From Manis javanica (taxonomy: Eukaryota > Chordata > Mammalia > Pholidota > Manidae), in assembly GCF_040802235.1 (NCBI RefSeq), contig NC_133161.1, positions 108,021,001 to 108,085,000 of the forward strand: a stretch of 64,000 nucleotides of DNA, in the 5' to 3' direction. The position numbers and the translations under genes were made by a program. This document shows positions 21,868 to 33,926 of the stretch, piece after piece. Under the pieces are notes generated by a model, which worked only from the letters and a program-made list of their open reading frames with translations, had not been told where the DNA came from and did not search any database. How positions within the stretch are numbered: position 1 is the stretch's first letter; every line of letters starts with the position of its first letter.

Positions 21868-22810
21868 ACTCCCTGAAGAGACACTTATCCAAAGAAGAAA
21901 TAGAGATGCCAATAGGAACATGAAAAGGTGCTCCACATCGCTAATCTTCCAGGACATGCAAATAAAACCACAATGAGATCTCACCTCATACCAGTTACAA
22001 TGGCCAACATCCAAAAGACAGGAAAAAACAAGTGCTGGCAAGGATATGGAGAATGGAGAAACCTCCTAAACTGTTGGTGGGACTATCAATTGGTGCAGCT
22101 ACTATGGAAAGCAGTGGGGAGATTCCTCAAAAAACTTGAAGGAGTGTGTTCAGAAATACCATTCAACATAGTAATTCCATTTCTAGGAATTTACCTGAAG
22201 AAAACAAGATCCCTGATTCAAAAAGATATATGCACCCCTGTGTTTAACTGCATTCTTTACAGTAGCCAAGATATGGAAATATCCTAAGTGTCAATCAATA
22301 GATGAATGGATTAAAAGATGTGGTACATATACACAATGGAACAGTATTCAGCCATAAAAAGAAATCCTACCATTTGCAACAACATGGATGGAGCCAGAGG
22401 ATATTATGCTCATCGATATAAGCCAGGCTGAGAAAGACAAATACCATATGACATCACTTATTTGTGGAATAAAAAAACAAAGCAAAACAGAAGGAACAAA
22501 ACAGCAGTAGACTTAAAGACACTGAGAAGTGATTGGTGGTTACCCTGGGGGAGGAGCAGGGGTGGGAGGGGAAGAGGAGGGGGATAAAGAGGCAAAAAAA
22601 TTCTCAGTCATAATGTATGTTGGTCATGGGGACAGTAGTACAGCATAGAGAATATAGCCAATGATTCTGTGACATCTTACTATGATGGCAGACAGTAACT
22701 GCACTAGTGGGGGTGAGGACTTAATAACACGGGTGACTTTTGAACCTCTTATGTTGTATACTTGAAAAGAATACAAGATTCTCTATCAATACTTCAAGTA
22801 AAACAAAAAC
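21849..22810 (+). mobile_element. Old L1 3' fragment (L1M-like), sense
   Basis: Truncated LINE-1 with only the end of ORF2 and the 3' UTR. Recognisable blocks are the cysteine-rich region at about 22020-22100, YGVYTQWN-like text before 22350, and a 3' UTR ending near 22800. It is clearly more diverged than L1-A and has a different 3' UTR, so an older subfamily. Confidence 0.75.
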
Positions 22811-23001
22811 AATATATACTCTTTAACAAATGTGAACAATAGAGAAATTGCTGTAAGCAACAAAAATGAATGAGCTCTCTGAACACACTCCTTCAAGGTA
22901 ACTGCTGTTAGACAATTTGCCATGCCATCCTTTTGAAAACTTCATAATTTAAAAAATCTCTATGGTGTTAAGTGAGCACCACATTTGTGTATATATACAT
23001 T

Positions 23002-23016
23002 GGTATGTATATTTTA
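23002..23016. repeat. Probable TSD left copy of L1-B1
   Basis: GGTATGTATATTTTA resembles GGCATATATTTTTTA at 31739-31753 with about three mismatches. This is consistent with an old insertion spanning 23017-31738, minus the nested element. Confidence 0.45.
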
Positions 23017-23510
23017 TTTATTTACTTGTTTTTATTTTGGTATCATTAATGTAAAATCACATGGGCAACATTGTGGTTACTAGATTCTTGCCATTGTCAA
23101 GTCCCCACTACATACCCCATTACAGTTACTGTCCATCAGTGTAGTAAGATGCACAGTCACTACTTGTCTTCTCTGTGCTATACTGCCTACCCTGTGCCCC
23201 TCCTCCCATTATGTGTGCTAGTCCTACAGGCCCTTATTCCCCTTCTCCCTCTCTTTCCCCCCCACCCTCCCCAGTCGCTTTCCCTTTGGCAACTGTCAGT
23301 CCATTCTTGAGTTTTGTGAGTCGGCTGCTGTATTGTTCCTTCAGTTTTTGCTTTGTTTTTATGCTCCACGGATGAGTGAAATCATTTGGTACATGTCTTT
23401 CTCGGCTTGGCTTATTTCACTGAACATAATACCCTCAAGATCCATCCATGTTATTGCAAATCATAGGATTTGTTTTCTTCTTATGGCTGAATAATATTCC
23501 ATTGTGTATA
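23017..23510 (-). mobile_element. L1-B1, 3' part, antisense; host of nested L1-B2
   Basis: Antisense LINE-1 3' UTR and ORF2 end. It is interrupted at 23511 by the L1-B2 insertion and continues at 29925-31738. Both parts share orientation and coordinates within the L1 consensus, confirming nesting. Confidence 0.85.
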
Positions 23511-23527
23511 TGTACCATATATTCTTT
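23511..23527. repeat. TSD left copy of L1-B2
   Basis: TGTACCATATATTCTTT is repeated exactly at 29908-29924. The last T's may overlap the element's tail, so the true TSD is about 14-17 bp. Confidence 0.88.
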
Positions 23528-23864
23528 TTTTTATTTTTATTTTTATTTTGGTATCATTAATCTATAATTACAGAAAGAACATTATGTTTACCAGGACCCC
23601 GCACATACCCCTTCACAATCACTGTCCATCTGCATAGTAAGATGCTGTTAAATCAGTACTTGTCTTCTCTGTGTGGCACAGCCCTCCCCGTGACCCCCAT
23701 GTACTATACGTGCTAATTGTAATGCCCTCTTTCTTTTTCCTCGCCCTTATCCCTCCCTTCCCACCCATTGTCCCCAGTCCCTTTCCCTTTGGAAACTATT
23801 AGTCCATTCTTGGGTTCTGTGATTCTGCTGCTGTTTTGTTCCTTCAGTTTTCCTTTATTCTTAT

Positions 23865-26800
23865 ACTCAACATATGAGTGAAATCATTTGGTACTTTCTC
23901 CGCCTGGCTTATTTCACTGAGCATGACACCCTCTAGCTCCATCCATGTTGCTGCAAATGGTAGGATCTGTTTTTTTCTTATGGCTGAGTAATATTCCATT
24001 GTGTATATGTACCACATCTTCTTTATCGATTCATCTACTGATGGACATTTCGGTTGCTTCCATATCTTGGCTATTGTAAATAGTGCTGCGATAAACATAG
24101 GGGTGCATCTGTCTTTTTCAAACTGGAGTGCTGCATCCTTAGGGTAAATTCCTAGAAGTGGAATTCCTGAGTCAAATGGTATTTCTATTTTGAGCATTCT
24201 GAGGAACCTCCATACTGCTTTCCACAATGGTTGAACTAATTTACATTCCCACCAGCAGTGTAGGAGGGTTCCCCTTTGTCCACACCCTCACCAACATTTG
24301 TTGTTGTTTGTCTTTTCAATGATGGCAATCCTTACTGGTGTGAGGTGATATCTCATTGTGGTTTTAATTTGCATTTCTCTGATGATTAGCGATGTGGAGC
24401 ATCTTTTCATGTGCCTGTTGGCCATCTGGATTTCTTCTTTAAAGAACTGTCTATTCAGCTCCTCTGCCCATTTTTTAATTAGATTGTTTACTTTTTGTTT
24501 GTTGAGGTGTGTGAGCTCTTTATATATTTTGGATGTCAATCCATTATCAGATCTGCCATTTATGAATATATTCTCCCATACTGTAGGATACCTTTTTGTT
24601 CTATTGATGGTGTCCTTTGCTGTACAGAAGCTTTTTAGCTTAATATAGTCCCACTTGTTCATTTTTGCCTTTGTTTCCCTTGCCCAGGGAGATATATTCA
24701 TGAAGAAGTCACTCATGTTTATGTCCATGAGATTTTTCCCTATGTTTTTTTCGAAGAGTTTTATGGTTTCATGACTTACATTCAGGTCTTTGATCCATTT
24801 GGAGTTTACTTTTGTGTATGGGGTTAGACATGATCCAGTTTCATTCTCTAACATGTAGCTGTCCAGTTTTGCCAGCACCATCTGTTGAAGAGACTGTCCC
24901 TTCCCCACTGTATATCCATGGCTCCTTTATCATATAGGAATTGGCCATATATGTTTGGGTTAATGTCTGGAGTCTCTATTCTGTTCCACTGGTATGAGGC
25001 TCTCTTCTTGTGCCAGTACCAAATTGTCTTGAATACTGTGGCTTTGTAGTAGAATTTGAAGTTGCAGAGTGAGATCCCGCCCACTTTATTCTTCCTTCTC
25101 AGGATTGCTTTGGCTATTTGGGGTCTTTGGCAGTTCCATATGAATTTTTGAACTATTTGTTCCAGTTCATTGAAGAATGCTGTTAATAATTTGATAGGGA
25201 TTGCAACATATCAGTATATTGCTTTGGGCAGGATGGCCATTTTGATGATATTGATTCTTCCCAGCCAGGAGCATGGGATGAGTTTCCATTTATTAGTAAC
25301 GTCTTTAATTTCTCTTAAGAGTGTCTTGTAGTTTTCAGCGTATAGGTCTTTCACTTCCTTGGGTAGGTTTATTCCTAGGTATTTTATTCTTTTTGATGCT
25401 ATTGTGAATGGAATTCTTTTCCTGATTTCTCTTTATATTAGTCCATTGTTAGTGTATAGGAAAGCTACAGATTTCTGTGTGTTAATTTTGTATCCTGCAA
25501 CTTTGCTGAATTCCGATATTAGTTATAGTAGTTTTGGAGTAGAGTCTTTAGAGTTTTCTATGTACAATATCATGTCATCTACAGATAGTGACAGTTTGAC
25601 TTCTTCTTTACCAATCTGGATTCCTTGTATTTCTTTGTTTTGTCTGATTGCCATGGCTAGGACCTCCAGTACTACACTGAATGACAGTGGGGAGAGTGGG
25701 CATCCCTGTCTTGTTCCTGATCTCAGAGGAAAAGCTTTCAGCCTCCAGCTGTTCAGTATGATGTTAGCTGTGGGTTATCATATATGGCCTTTATTATGTT
25801 GAGGTACTTCCCCTCTATGCCCATTTTGTTGAGATTTTTTATCATGAATTGATGTTGAATTTTGTCAAATGCTTTTTCAGCATCTATGGAGATGATCATG
25901 TGATTTTTGTCCTTTTTATTTATGTGATGGATGATGTTGATGGATTTTCGAATGTTGTACCATCCTTGCATCCTTGGGATGAATCCCACTTGATCATAGT
26001 GTATGATCCTTTTGATGTAGTTTTGAATTCGGTTTGCTAATATTTTGTTGAATATTTTTGCATCTACGTTCATCAGGGATATTGGTCTGTAGTTTTCTTT
26101 TTTGGTGGGGTCTTTGCCTGGCTTTGGTATTAGGGTGATGTTGGCTTCATAGAATGAGTTTTGGAGTATTCCCTCCTCTTCTATTTTTTGGAAAACTTTA
26201 AGGAGAATGGGTATTATGTCTTCTCTGTATGTCTGATAAAATTCCGAAGTAAATCCATCTGGCCCGGGGCTTTTGTTCTTCAGTAGTTTTTTTATTACCG
26301 ATTCAATTTTGTTGCTGGTAATTGGTCTGTTTAGATTTTCTGTTTCTTTCTAGGTCAGTCTTGGAAGGTTGTATTTTTCTAGGAAGTTGTCCATTTCCCA
26401 TAGGTTTTCCAGCTTTTTAGCATATAGGTATTCATAGCATTCTCTAATAATTCTTTCTATTTCTGTGGGGTCAGTCGTGATGTTTCCTTTCTCGTTTCTG
26501 AGTCTGTTGCTGTGTGTTGACTCTCTTTTCCTCTTAATAAGTCTGACTAGAAGCTTATCTATTTTGTTTATTTTCTCGAAGAACCAGCTCTTGGTTTCAT
26601 TGATTTTTTCTATTGTTATATTCTTCTCAATTTTGTTTATTTCATCTCTGATCTTTATTATGTCCCTCCATCTACAGACCTTTGGCCTCATTTGTTCTTC
26701 TTTTTCCATTTATGATAATTGTGACATTAGACTACTCATTAGGGATTGTTCTTCCTTCTTTAAATATGACTGGAGTGCTATATACTTTCCTCTTAAGACT

Positions 26801-27675
26801 GCTTTCGTGGCATCCCACAGAAGTTGGGGCTTTGTGTTGTTGTTGTCATTTGTTTCCATATATTGCTGCATCTCCATTTTAATTTGATCATTGATCCATT
26901 GATTATTTAGGAGCATGTTGTTAAGCCTTCATGTGTTTGTGAGCCTTTTTACTTTCTTTCTACAATTTACTTCTAGTTTTATACCTTTGTGGTCTGAAAA
27001 GTTGGTTGGTAGGATTTCAATATTTTGGAATTTACTGAGGCTCTTTTTGTGGCCTAGTATGTGGTCTATTCTGGAGAATGTTCCATGTGCACTTGAGAAG
27101 AATGTGTATCCTGTTGCTTTTGGATGTAGAGTTCTATAGATGTCTATTAGGTCCATCTGTTCTAGTGTGTTGTTCAGTGCCTCTGTGTACTTACTTATTT
27201 TCTGTCTGGTGGATCTGTCCTTCGAAGTGAGTGGTGTGTTAAAGTGTCCCAAAATGAATGCATTGCATTCTATTTCCTCCTTTAATTCTGTTAGTATTTG
27301 TTTCACATATATTGGTGCTCCTGTGTTGGGTGCATATATGTTTATAATGGTTATATCCTCTTGTTGGACTGAGTCCTTTATCATTATGTAATGTCCTTCT
27401 TTATCTCTTGTTACTTTCTTTGTTTTGAAGTCTATTTTTTCTGATCCTAGTATTGCAACACCTGCTTTTTTCTCTCTGTTGTTTGCATGGAATATCTTTC
27501 TCCATCCCTTGACTTTTAATCTGTGCATGTCTTTGGGTTTGAGGTGAGTCTCTTGTAAGCAGCATATAGATGGGTCTTGCTTTTTTATCCATTCTATTAC
27601 TCTGTGTCGTTTGATTGCTGCATTCAGTCCATTTACATTTAGGGTGATTATTGAAAGATATGTACGTATTGCCAT
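23865..27675 (-). pseudogene. L1-B2 ORF2 (endonuclease / reverse transcriptase), broken
   Basis: The minus-strand start is at 27675. The endonuclease domain reads through with CLQETHL and SDHKGI blocks and then meets a TGA near 26930. The expected catalytic GDFN is GHFN, with the His codon at 27244-27246. Reverse-transcriptase pieces follow. The expected FADD motif reads SVDD near 25571-25582, keeping both aspartates. The cysteine-rich end is present at 23870-24330. Several further stops and frame changes break it, so both enzymatic steps would fail. Confidence 0.85.
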
Positions 27676-27867
27676 TGCAGGCTTTAGATTCGTGGTTACC
27701 AAAGGTTCAAGGTTAGCTTGTTTACTACCTTACTGTCTGACTTAACTCGCTTATTGAGCTGTTATAAACACAGTCTGATGATTATTTCTTTCCCTTCTTT
27801 TTCCTCCTCCTCCATTCTTCATATGTTGGGTGTTTTGTTCTGTGCTCTTTTTTAGGAGTGCTGCCAT

Positions 27868-28740
27868 CTAGAGCAGTCCCTCTAAGATACCCTGTAGAGG
27901 TGGTTTGTGGGAGGCAAATTCCCTCAACTTTTGCTTCTCTGGCAATTGTTTAATCCCTCATTCATATTTAAATGATAATCGTGCTGGATACAGTATCCTT
28001 GGTTCAAGGCCCTTCTGTTTCATTGCATTAAATATATCATGCCATTCTCTTCTGTCCTGTAAAGTTTCTGTTGAGAAGTCTGATGATAGCCTGATGGGCT
28101 TTCCTTTGTAGGTGACCTTTTTTCTCTCTCTGGCTGCCTTTAATACTCTGTCCTTGTAGTTGAACTTTGCCATTTTAATTATAATGTGTCTTGGTGTTCT
28201 CCTCTTTGGGTCCCATCTCTCTGGAGTTCTGTGTGCCTCTGTAGTCTGAGCAACTATTTCCTCCCCCAGTTTGGGGAATTTCCAAGCAATTATTTCTTCA
28301 AAGACACTTTCTATTCCTTTTTCTCTCTCTTCTTCCTCTGGTACCCCTATAATGCGGATATTGTTCCTTTTGGATTGGTCACACAGTTCTCTTAATATTG
28401 TTTCATTTCTGGATATCCTTTTATCTCTCTGTGCGTCAGCTTCTATGCATTCCTGTTCTCTGGTTTCTATTCCATCAATGGCCTCTTGCATCTTATCCAT
28501 TCTGCTTATAAATCCTTCCAGGGTTTCTTTCACTTCTGTCATCTCCCTCCAGACATCTGTACTCTCCCTCCAGACTTCATCCCTTAGCTCTTGCATATTT
28601 CTCTGCAGTTCTGTCAGCATGTTTATGATTTTTATTTTGAATTCTTTTTCAGGGAGACTGGTTAGGTCTGCCTCTGCAGATCCTTTCTCAGGTGTTGTTT
28701 GAACTATCTTGGACTGGACTAAATTTTTTTGCCTTTTCAT
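27868..28740 (-). pseudogene. L1-B2 ORF1, single premature stop
   Basis: The frame runs from the ATG at 28738-28740 for 291 codons to TAG at 27868-27870. A TGA at 27958-27960 replaces a Gly codon about 30 residues before the end. The product would be 260 residues. The coiled-coil part carries one extra heptad relative to L1-A, produced by a 21-bp tandem duplication at 28542-28575 (DVWRE text twice). The RRM-type core RELCDQSKRNN and the C-terminal domain KVTYKGKPIRLSSDFS are recognisable. Confidence 0.88.
28542..28575 (-). repeat. 21-bp tandem duplication inside L1-B2 ORF1
   Basis: TCTCCCTCCAGAC occurs at 28542 and again at 28563. The 21-base offset equals seven codons, one coiled-coil heptad. 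L1-A and L1-E lack the second copy. Confidence 0.75.
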
Positions 28741-29907
28741 GGTGATAGCAGTGTCTATAGGCAGGTTGCGAGTGTGTCAGCTGGGAGAAGAAAGTCCTTT
28801 CCTGCTTGATGGATGCCTTGCCCTTCTCCGCTGCCTGTGACGGTTACCTATACTCCTGGAGCGGCCACCGGGTTAGTCCCTTAAGCTGCTGTGGGCGGGG
28901 TCTCCGTCAGAGCAGCACGGAGCCCTGCAGGGAGTGGCAGGCACTCCAGGTGCACTCCTCCGTGCTAGAAGCACCCCTGCCAGGCAGCTGTGTGGCAGCA
29001 GCGGCCTTTGTGGCTGGCCCAGGTGGCTGTGTGTTGGGCTTCGTTTCCAGTCATCTGCTGGGAGTGTGCCTGCTCCCTCTGGCTCCACTGCAGGTGCGCA
29101 CGGGACTCTCCCACGCGGGCCTCTACTGGGCTCCTCTGGCTTCACTGCCACTGGTGCGCATGAGCCGTGCCCAGGCTGTTCGGTTGGGCTGCTGCAGGCT
29201 CGCACAAGCCTCTCTTGGTCCCATCTGGTGCCAGTGGCACATAGATCTGCTCCTGGTCCCTTCCGGTGCTACCTTACCCGGCACGTGCTGCCACTCTCCC
29301 GCTACTGTGCCGGTGTGTCGGGTCCACACCAGTTGGAGGAATGACTGGCAGCCTGCTTAGTGCCGTGAGGGGCTTTAGAGCTGCACTGCCTCCCCAGGGT
29401 TTACAGTGCCTAAGTTTCCCCAGGATTCCCAGCTGCTGGCTATGTGTGCCGTGACAACTTCGTCCAGCTATGGGGTCCCTTTAAGACTTGCAGAAAGCAC
29501 TCACTTTTCTTTTGTCTCAGGGGCGCCAGTTTCGGGGACCTGCCTATGGGTTTTGCTTTTCCATTTCTCTAATATCCAACACCCTGTGCCCCTTGTCTCT
29601 GCGTTCCAGGTGTGGATTTCTACAGTTGGTTGTTTAGCAGTCCTGGGCTTTCACTCCCTCCCCATTCTGACTCCTTTCTTCCCACCGGGTTTTGGGGTGG
29701 GGAGTGCTCGGGTCCTGCCTGGCCGTGGCTTGTATCTTAAACCCTTCATGTGATGTTGAGTTCTAACAGATGTAGATATATCCTGGCTGTTGTACTGCAT
29801 CCACTGGTGTCTCTTTTAGGAATAGTTGTATTTATTGTATTTTCATAAATATATATGTTTTGGGGAGATTTCCTCTGAACTACTCACGCCGCCACCTTCC
29901 TGTGATC

Positions 29908-29924
29908 TGTACCATATATTCTTT
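29908..29924. repeat. TSD right copy of L1-B2
   Basis: Exact second copy of the 17-base TSD at 23511-23527; the host L1-B1 resumes immediately after. Confidence 0.88.
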
Positions 29925-31738
29925 ATCCATTCATCTACTGATGGACACTAAGATTGCTTCCATGTCTTCACTATTGTAAATAGTGCTGTGATAAACATAG
30001 GGGTGCATATGTCTTTTTGAAACTGGGATCATACATTCTTAGGAATAAATTCGTAGGAGTGAAATTCCTGACTTAAATGGTATTTCTACTTTTAGTTTTT
30101 TGAGGAACCTCCATACTGCTTTCCACAAAGGTTGAACTAGTTTACATTCCCACCAGCAGTGTAGGAGGGTTCCCCTTTCTCCACATCCTTGCCTATATTT
30201 GTTGTTCCTAGTCTTTTTTATGTTGGCCATCCTAACTGGTGTGAGGTGATATCTCATTGTGGTTTTAATTTCTATTTCCCTAATAATTAGCAATGTGGAG
30301 CATCTTTTCATGCGCCTGATGACCATCTGAATTTCTTCTTTAGAGAAATGTCTGTTCATATCCTCTGCCCATTTTTTAATAGGGTTATTTGCTTTTTGGG
30401 TGTTGAGGTGCATGAGTTCTTTATATATTTTGGATGTTAACCCCTTGTCAGATATGTCATTTACAAATATATTCTTCCATACTGTAGGATGCCTTTTTGT
30501 TCTGCAGATGGTGTCCTTTGCTATACAGAAGCTTTTTAGCATGATGGAGTCCCATTTGTTCATTTTTTATTTTGTTTCCCTTCCCCAAGGACGTGTTCAG
30601 GAAAAAGTTGCTCATATTTATATTCAAGAGAGTTTTGCCTATGTTTTATTCTAAGAGTTTTATGGTTTCATGACTTACATTCAGGTCTTTTATCCATTTC
30701 GTGTTTACTTTTGTGTATGGGTTTAGACAATAATCCAGTTTCAGTCTCTTGCATATAGCTGTTCAGTTTTGCCAATACTAGTTGTTGAAGAGTATGTCAT
30801 TCCCCCCATTGTATATCCATGGATCCTTTATCATATATTAATTGACCATATATGCTTGGGTTAATATCTGGGCTCTCTAGTCTGTTCCATTGGTCTATGG
30901 GTCTGTTCTTGTGTCAGTACCAAATTGTTTTGATTACTGTGGCTTTGTAGTATAGCTTGAAGTTGAGGAGTGTAATCCCCCCTACTTTATTCTTCCTTTT
31001 TAGGATCGCTTTGGCTATTTGGGGTCTTTTGTGTTTCCATATGAATTTTAGAATTATTTGCTGTACTTCGTTCAAGAATGCTGCTTGTATTTTAATAGGA
31101 ATTGCAAAGAATCTGTAGATTGCTTTAGGCAGGATGACCATTTTGACAATATTAATTCTTCCCATCAATGAGTATGGGACGTGTTTCCATTTATTGGTAT
31201 CTTCTTTAATTTCTCTCATGAGTGTCTTATAGTTTTCACAGTAAAGGCTTTCCATCTCCTTGGTTTGGTTTATTCCTAGGTATTTTATTCTTTTTGATGC
31301 AATTATGAATGGAATTGTTTTCCTGATTTCTCTTTCTGCTAGTTCACCATTAGTGTATAGGAATGCAACAGATTTGTGTATTAATTTTGTACCCTGCAAC
31401 TTTGCTGAATTCATATATTAGCTCTAGTAGTTTTGGAGTGGGGGTTTTTATGTACAATATGATGTCATCTGCAAACAGGGATACAGGTGTGGGCTTTTTG
31501 GTTTTCTTTGTGTAATTTATTTCTAGTTTCATACCTTTGTGGTCTGAGGAGCTGGTTGGTACAATTTCAATCTTTTTTAATTTACTGATGCTATTTTTTG
31601 TGGCCTAGTATATGATCTATTCTTGAAAATGTTCCATGTGCACTTGAGAAGAATGTGTATCCTGTTGCTTGTGGATGGAGTGTTCTGTAGATGTCCGTTA
31701 GGTCCATCTGTTCTAATACATTGTTCAGTGCCTCCGTC
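29925..31738 (-). mobile_element. L1-B1, 5' part, antisense, internally deleted
   Basis: Continuation of the host element after the nested L1-B2. Minus-strand ORF2 text is present up to the reverse-transcriptase active-site region near 31460. It then jumps at about 31485-31505 directly to endonuclease text, so about 1.4 kb is deleted. The element ends, 5'-truncated, in the endonuclease region at about 31738. All frames are broken. Confidence 0.8.
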
Positions 31739-31753
31739 TGGCATATATTTTTT

Positions 31754-32120
31754 AAATACTGTATTAGCACAACAGTTTAAGTGATAAGGAATTCATGTTA
31801 GGTATATTGGTGGCTGTTCCCATATTTTCTAATGTACATGTCTTATTAAGCCATGCAACAAAGCCAACAACTCTTATGCCGAAAGCAAATTAAAAAGTAA
31901 TGTAAATCTTCATTATTTTGTGTTCCATTCAATCAAGCACAGACAAATACATCTTCTCTATTGGTCAAACAGAAACTCTTGGGCCTCTGGTATTTAGAGA
32001 GAAATGTCTTTATTTTGTGAGTTTTGATAAGCGGATGTGACTGTCTGTGTCATAGCCCTGTTCTCCAGGTGTGTTTCCCTTTCAGATAGGCAGCATGTAT
32101 TTAAAATTAGTAAGTTGCTG
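31754..32120. other. Short non-L1 spacer
   Basis: About 370 bases of A+T-rich sequence between two L1s. I recognise no gene, RNA or repeat family. Confidence 0.5.
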
Positions 32121-33915
32121 AAAGATGGCAGTGTGAGAGATGAGACAGAGACCTCCTCCTAAAGCCACAAATAATTGAAAATATAATTAATACAACTAAT
32201 CCTGAAAGAGCAACAGGAAAGAAGGCTGCACCAAACTGCAGACAAACCTCTGGAACAGAACAGACCTCATAAAACAGGGCCAAGCCCTTCTCCCACCCCA
32301 GCTTACCAGTGGGAGAAAGAGAAACAGAGTGGGGAGGGAGTGGAGGCCTGGGACTCTGAACACCTAGCCCTGGAGAACTGCTCTGGGGGCAAGAACCTAC
32401 ATTGCATGGTGTTCTCGTGATTAGTGGGGTTGGAAAGCTAAGACACGTAGAATACCTGGAGAGATGGAGATTCCAGGTGCTTCTGGAAAACAGGTATTTA
32501 TATCTGGCTGATCTGGTTGGGCAGTCTGAGAGATTTCTTTAAAGTGAGAGGGCTGGTAAATGGGCAAGGATTGCAAAGACCTTACTGCTCAAGAGAAAGG
32601 ATAAGTAGACAAAATTGTCTAAGTGCACTCTGGGTTGGGAGCTTAAACAATCTTCAGATGCTCTATCTTCCTGGCTCACTATGCAGCTCCAAGGCCCCCC
32701 ACTGTGATATGCAGCCTGCCGGGTGTTCCTCCTGGCTAGCCTGCACCTGGCTTGTAAACTGGCAACCACTTCCCTGGTGTCAGGCCAGCCAGAGGGAAAC
32801 ACCACTGATGGAAGCTACAAACACAAAGCATAGAGGCTTACATCTTTGTGTTCAGGCCACTGGTTCTGGTAGTGGAGGCAGGCATAGCAGCCAGGAAGCA
32901 GGAAACAGTTCTTTCCTCCGCCTAGGCACCAACACTGCTCTCCTGCAACCCCCAACATTGCTTCAGGGGTTGAGTACATCCAGAGAGTAGAGTTTCTGGG
33001 CACTAGAGGGAACCAGAGACAAATATGAAACATCAGAGGAACCTGGTTCAAAGCAAAATTATGAATACACCTGAGAAAGATTCAAATGAAATGGACCTCA
33101 TGAATTTTCCTGAAAGCGACCAAAAATAAAAATCATTAACAGGCTCATGGAGGTACAGAAAAATATTCAAGAACTCAGGAACAAATTTACAATGGAGATC
33201 CAGTCGCGGAAGAACACAATCGAGGGTATTAAAAGCAGATTACATATGGTGGAAGAGACAATAAATGAAATAGAAATTAGGGAAGAGGAATACAAAGAAG
33301 CTGAGGCATAGAGAGAAAAAGGGATCTCTAAGAATGAAAGAATACTGAGAGAACTGTCTGACCAATTCAATCGGAACAATATTCATATTATAGGTGTGCC
33401 AGAAGAAGAAAAGAGAGAAAAAGGGATAGAAAGTGTCATTGAGGAGGTAATTGCTGAAACCTTCCCCAAGCTGGGGAAGGAGATAGTCTCTCAGGTCATG
33501 GAGGTGCATAGATCTCCCAACACAAGGGATCCAAGGAGGACAACACCAAGACATATAATAATGAAAATGGCAAAGATCAAGGAAAAGTACAGACTACTAA
33601 AAGCAGCCAGAGAGAAAAATAAGATCACATACAAAGGAAAACCCATCAGACTATCATCAGATTTTGCAGCAGTAACCTTACAGGCCAGAAGGGATGGCAT
33701 GATATATTTAATGCAATGAAGCAGAAGGGCCTCGAAACAGGAATACTTTATCCAGGAAGATTATCATTTAAATTTGAAGGAGGGATTAAACAATTTCCAG
33801 ATAAGCAAAATCTGAGAGAATTTAGCTCCCAAAACCATCTCAACAGTGTACTTTGGAGGGACTGCTACAGATGGAAGTGTTCCTAAGGTTAAACAGCTGT
33901 CACCAGAGGTAATAA
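32121..33915 (+). mobile_element. L1-C, sense L1 5' portion (5' UTR and ORF1)
   Basis: It begins with AAAGATGGCAGTGTGAGAG, the L1 5' end with a YY1-like motif, followed by a 5' UTR of the L1-A lineage (about 900 bp) and ORF1 from an ATG at 33025. It stops abruptly in the inter-ORF spacer near 33915, where another L1 5' end begins. No ORF2 or 3' end in sense orientation follows, so the downstream part was lost in rearrangement. Confidence 0.8.
33025..33895 (+). pseudogene. L1-C ORF1, broken
   Basis: Begins like L1-A ORF1, then a small deletion near 33118 shifts the frame. Later blocks (IERVIEEVIAE-like text at 33396-33719 and GKPIRLSSDF) are in another frame, and a further deletion near 33690 breaks it again. 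Related to L1-A ORF1 rather than to L1-B2. Confidence 0.75.
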
Positions 33916-33926
33916 AAAGGGATAGA

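Larger units (their letters stand above)
23528..29907 (-). mobile_element. L1-B2, full-length LINE-1, antisense, nested in L1-B1
   Basis: A 6.4-kb element whose minus strand reads 5' UTR (starting near 29900 with a GGTGGCGGCGTGAG YY1-type motif), ORF1, ORF2, C-rich 3' UTR complement and T-run at 23528. A 17-bp exact TSD flanks it, made from the host L1 sequence. It is the best preserved L1 in the window: ORF1 has one premature stop, and the endonuclease domain is open for 257 codons. It is still defective through stops in ORF2 and substitutions at catalytic motifs. Its 5' UTR belongs to a different lineage from that of L1-A. Confidence 0.93.

Noticed and set aside
24358-27391. Long + strand frames rich in Phe/Ser/Leu (for example 24358-24648, 25359-25802, 26465-26887)
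   Set aside because: They are reverse-strand readings of antisense L1 ORF2, hydrophobic because the sense strand is Lys/Asn-rich; the same holds for similar frames at 35-38 kb, 42-43 kb and 60-61 kb.
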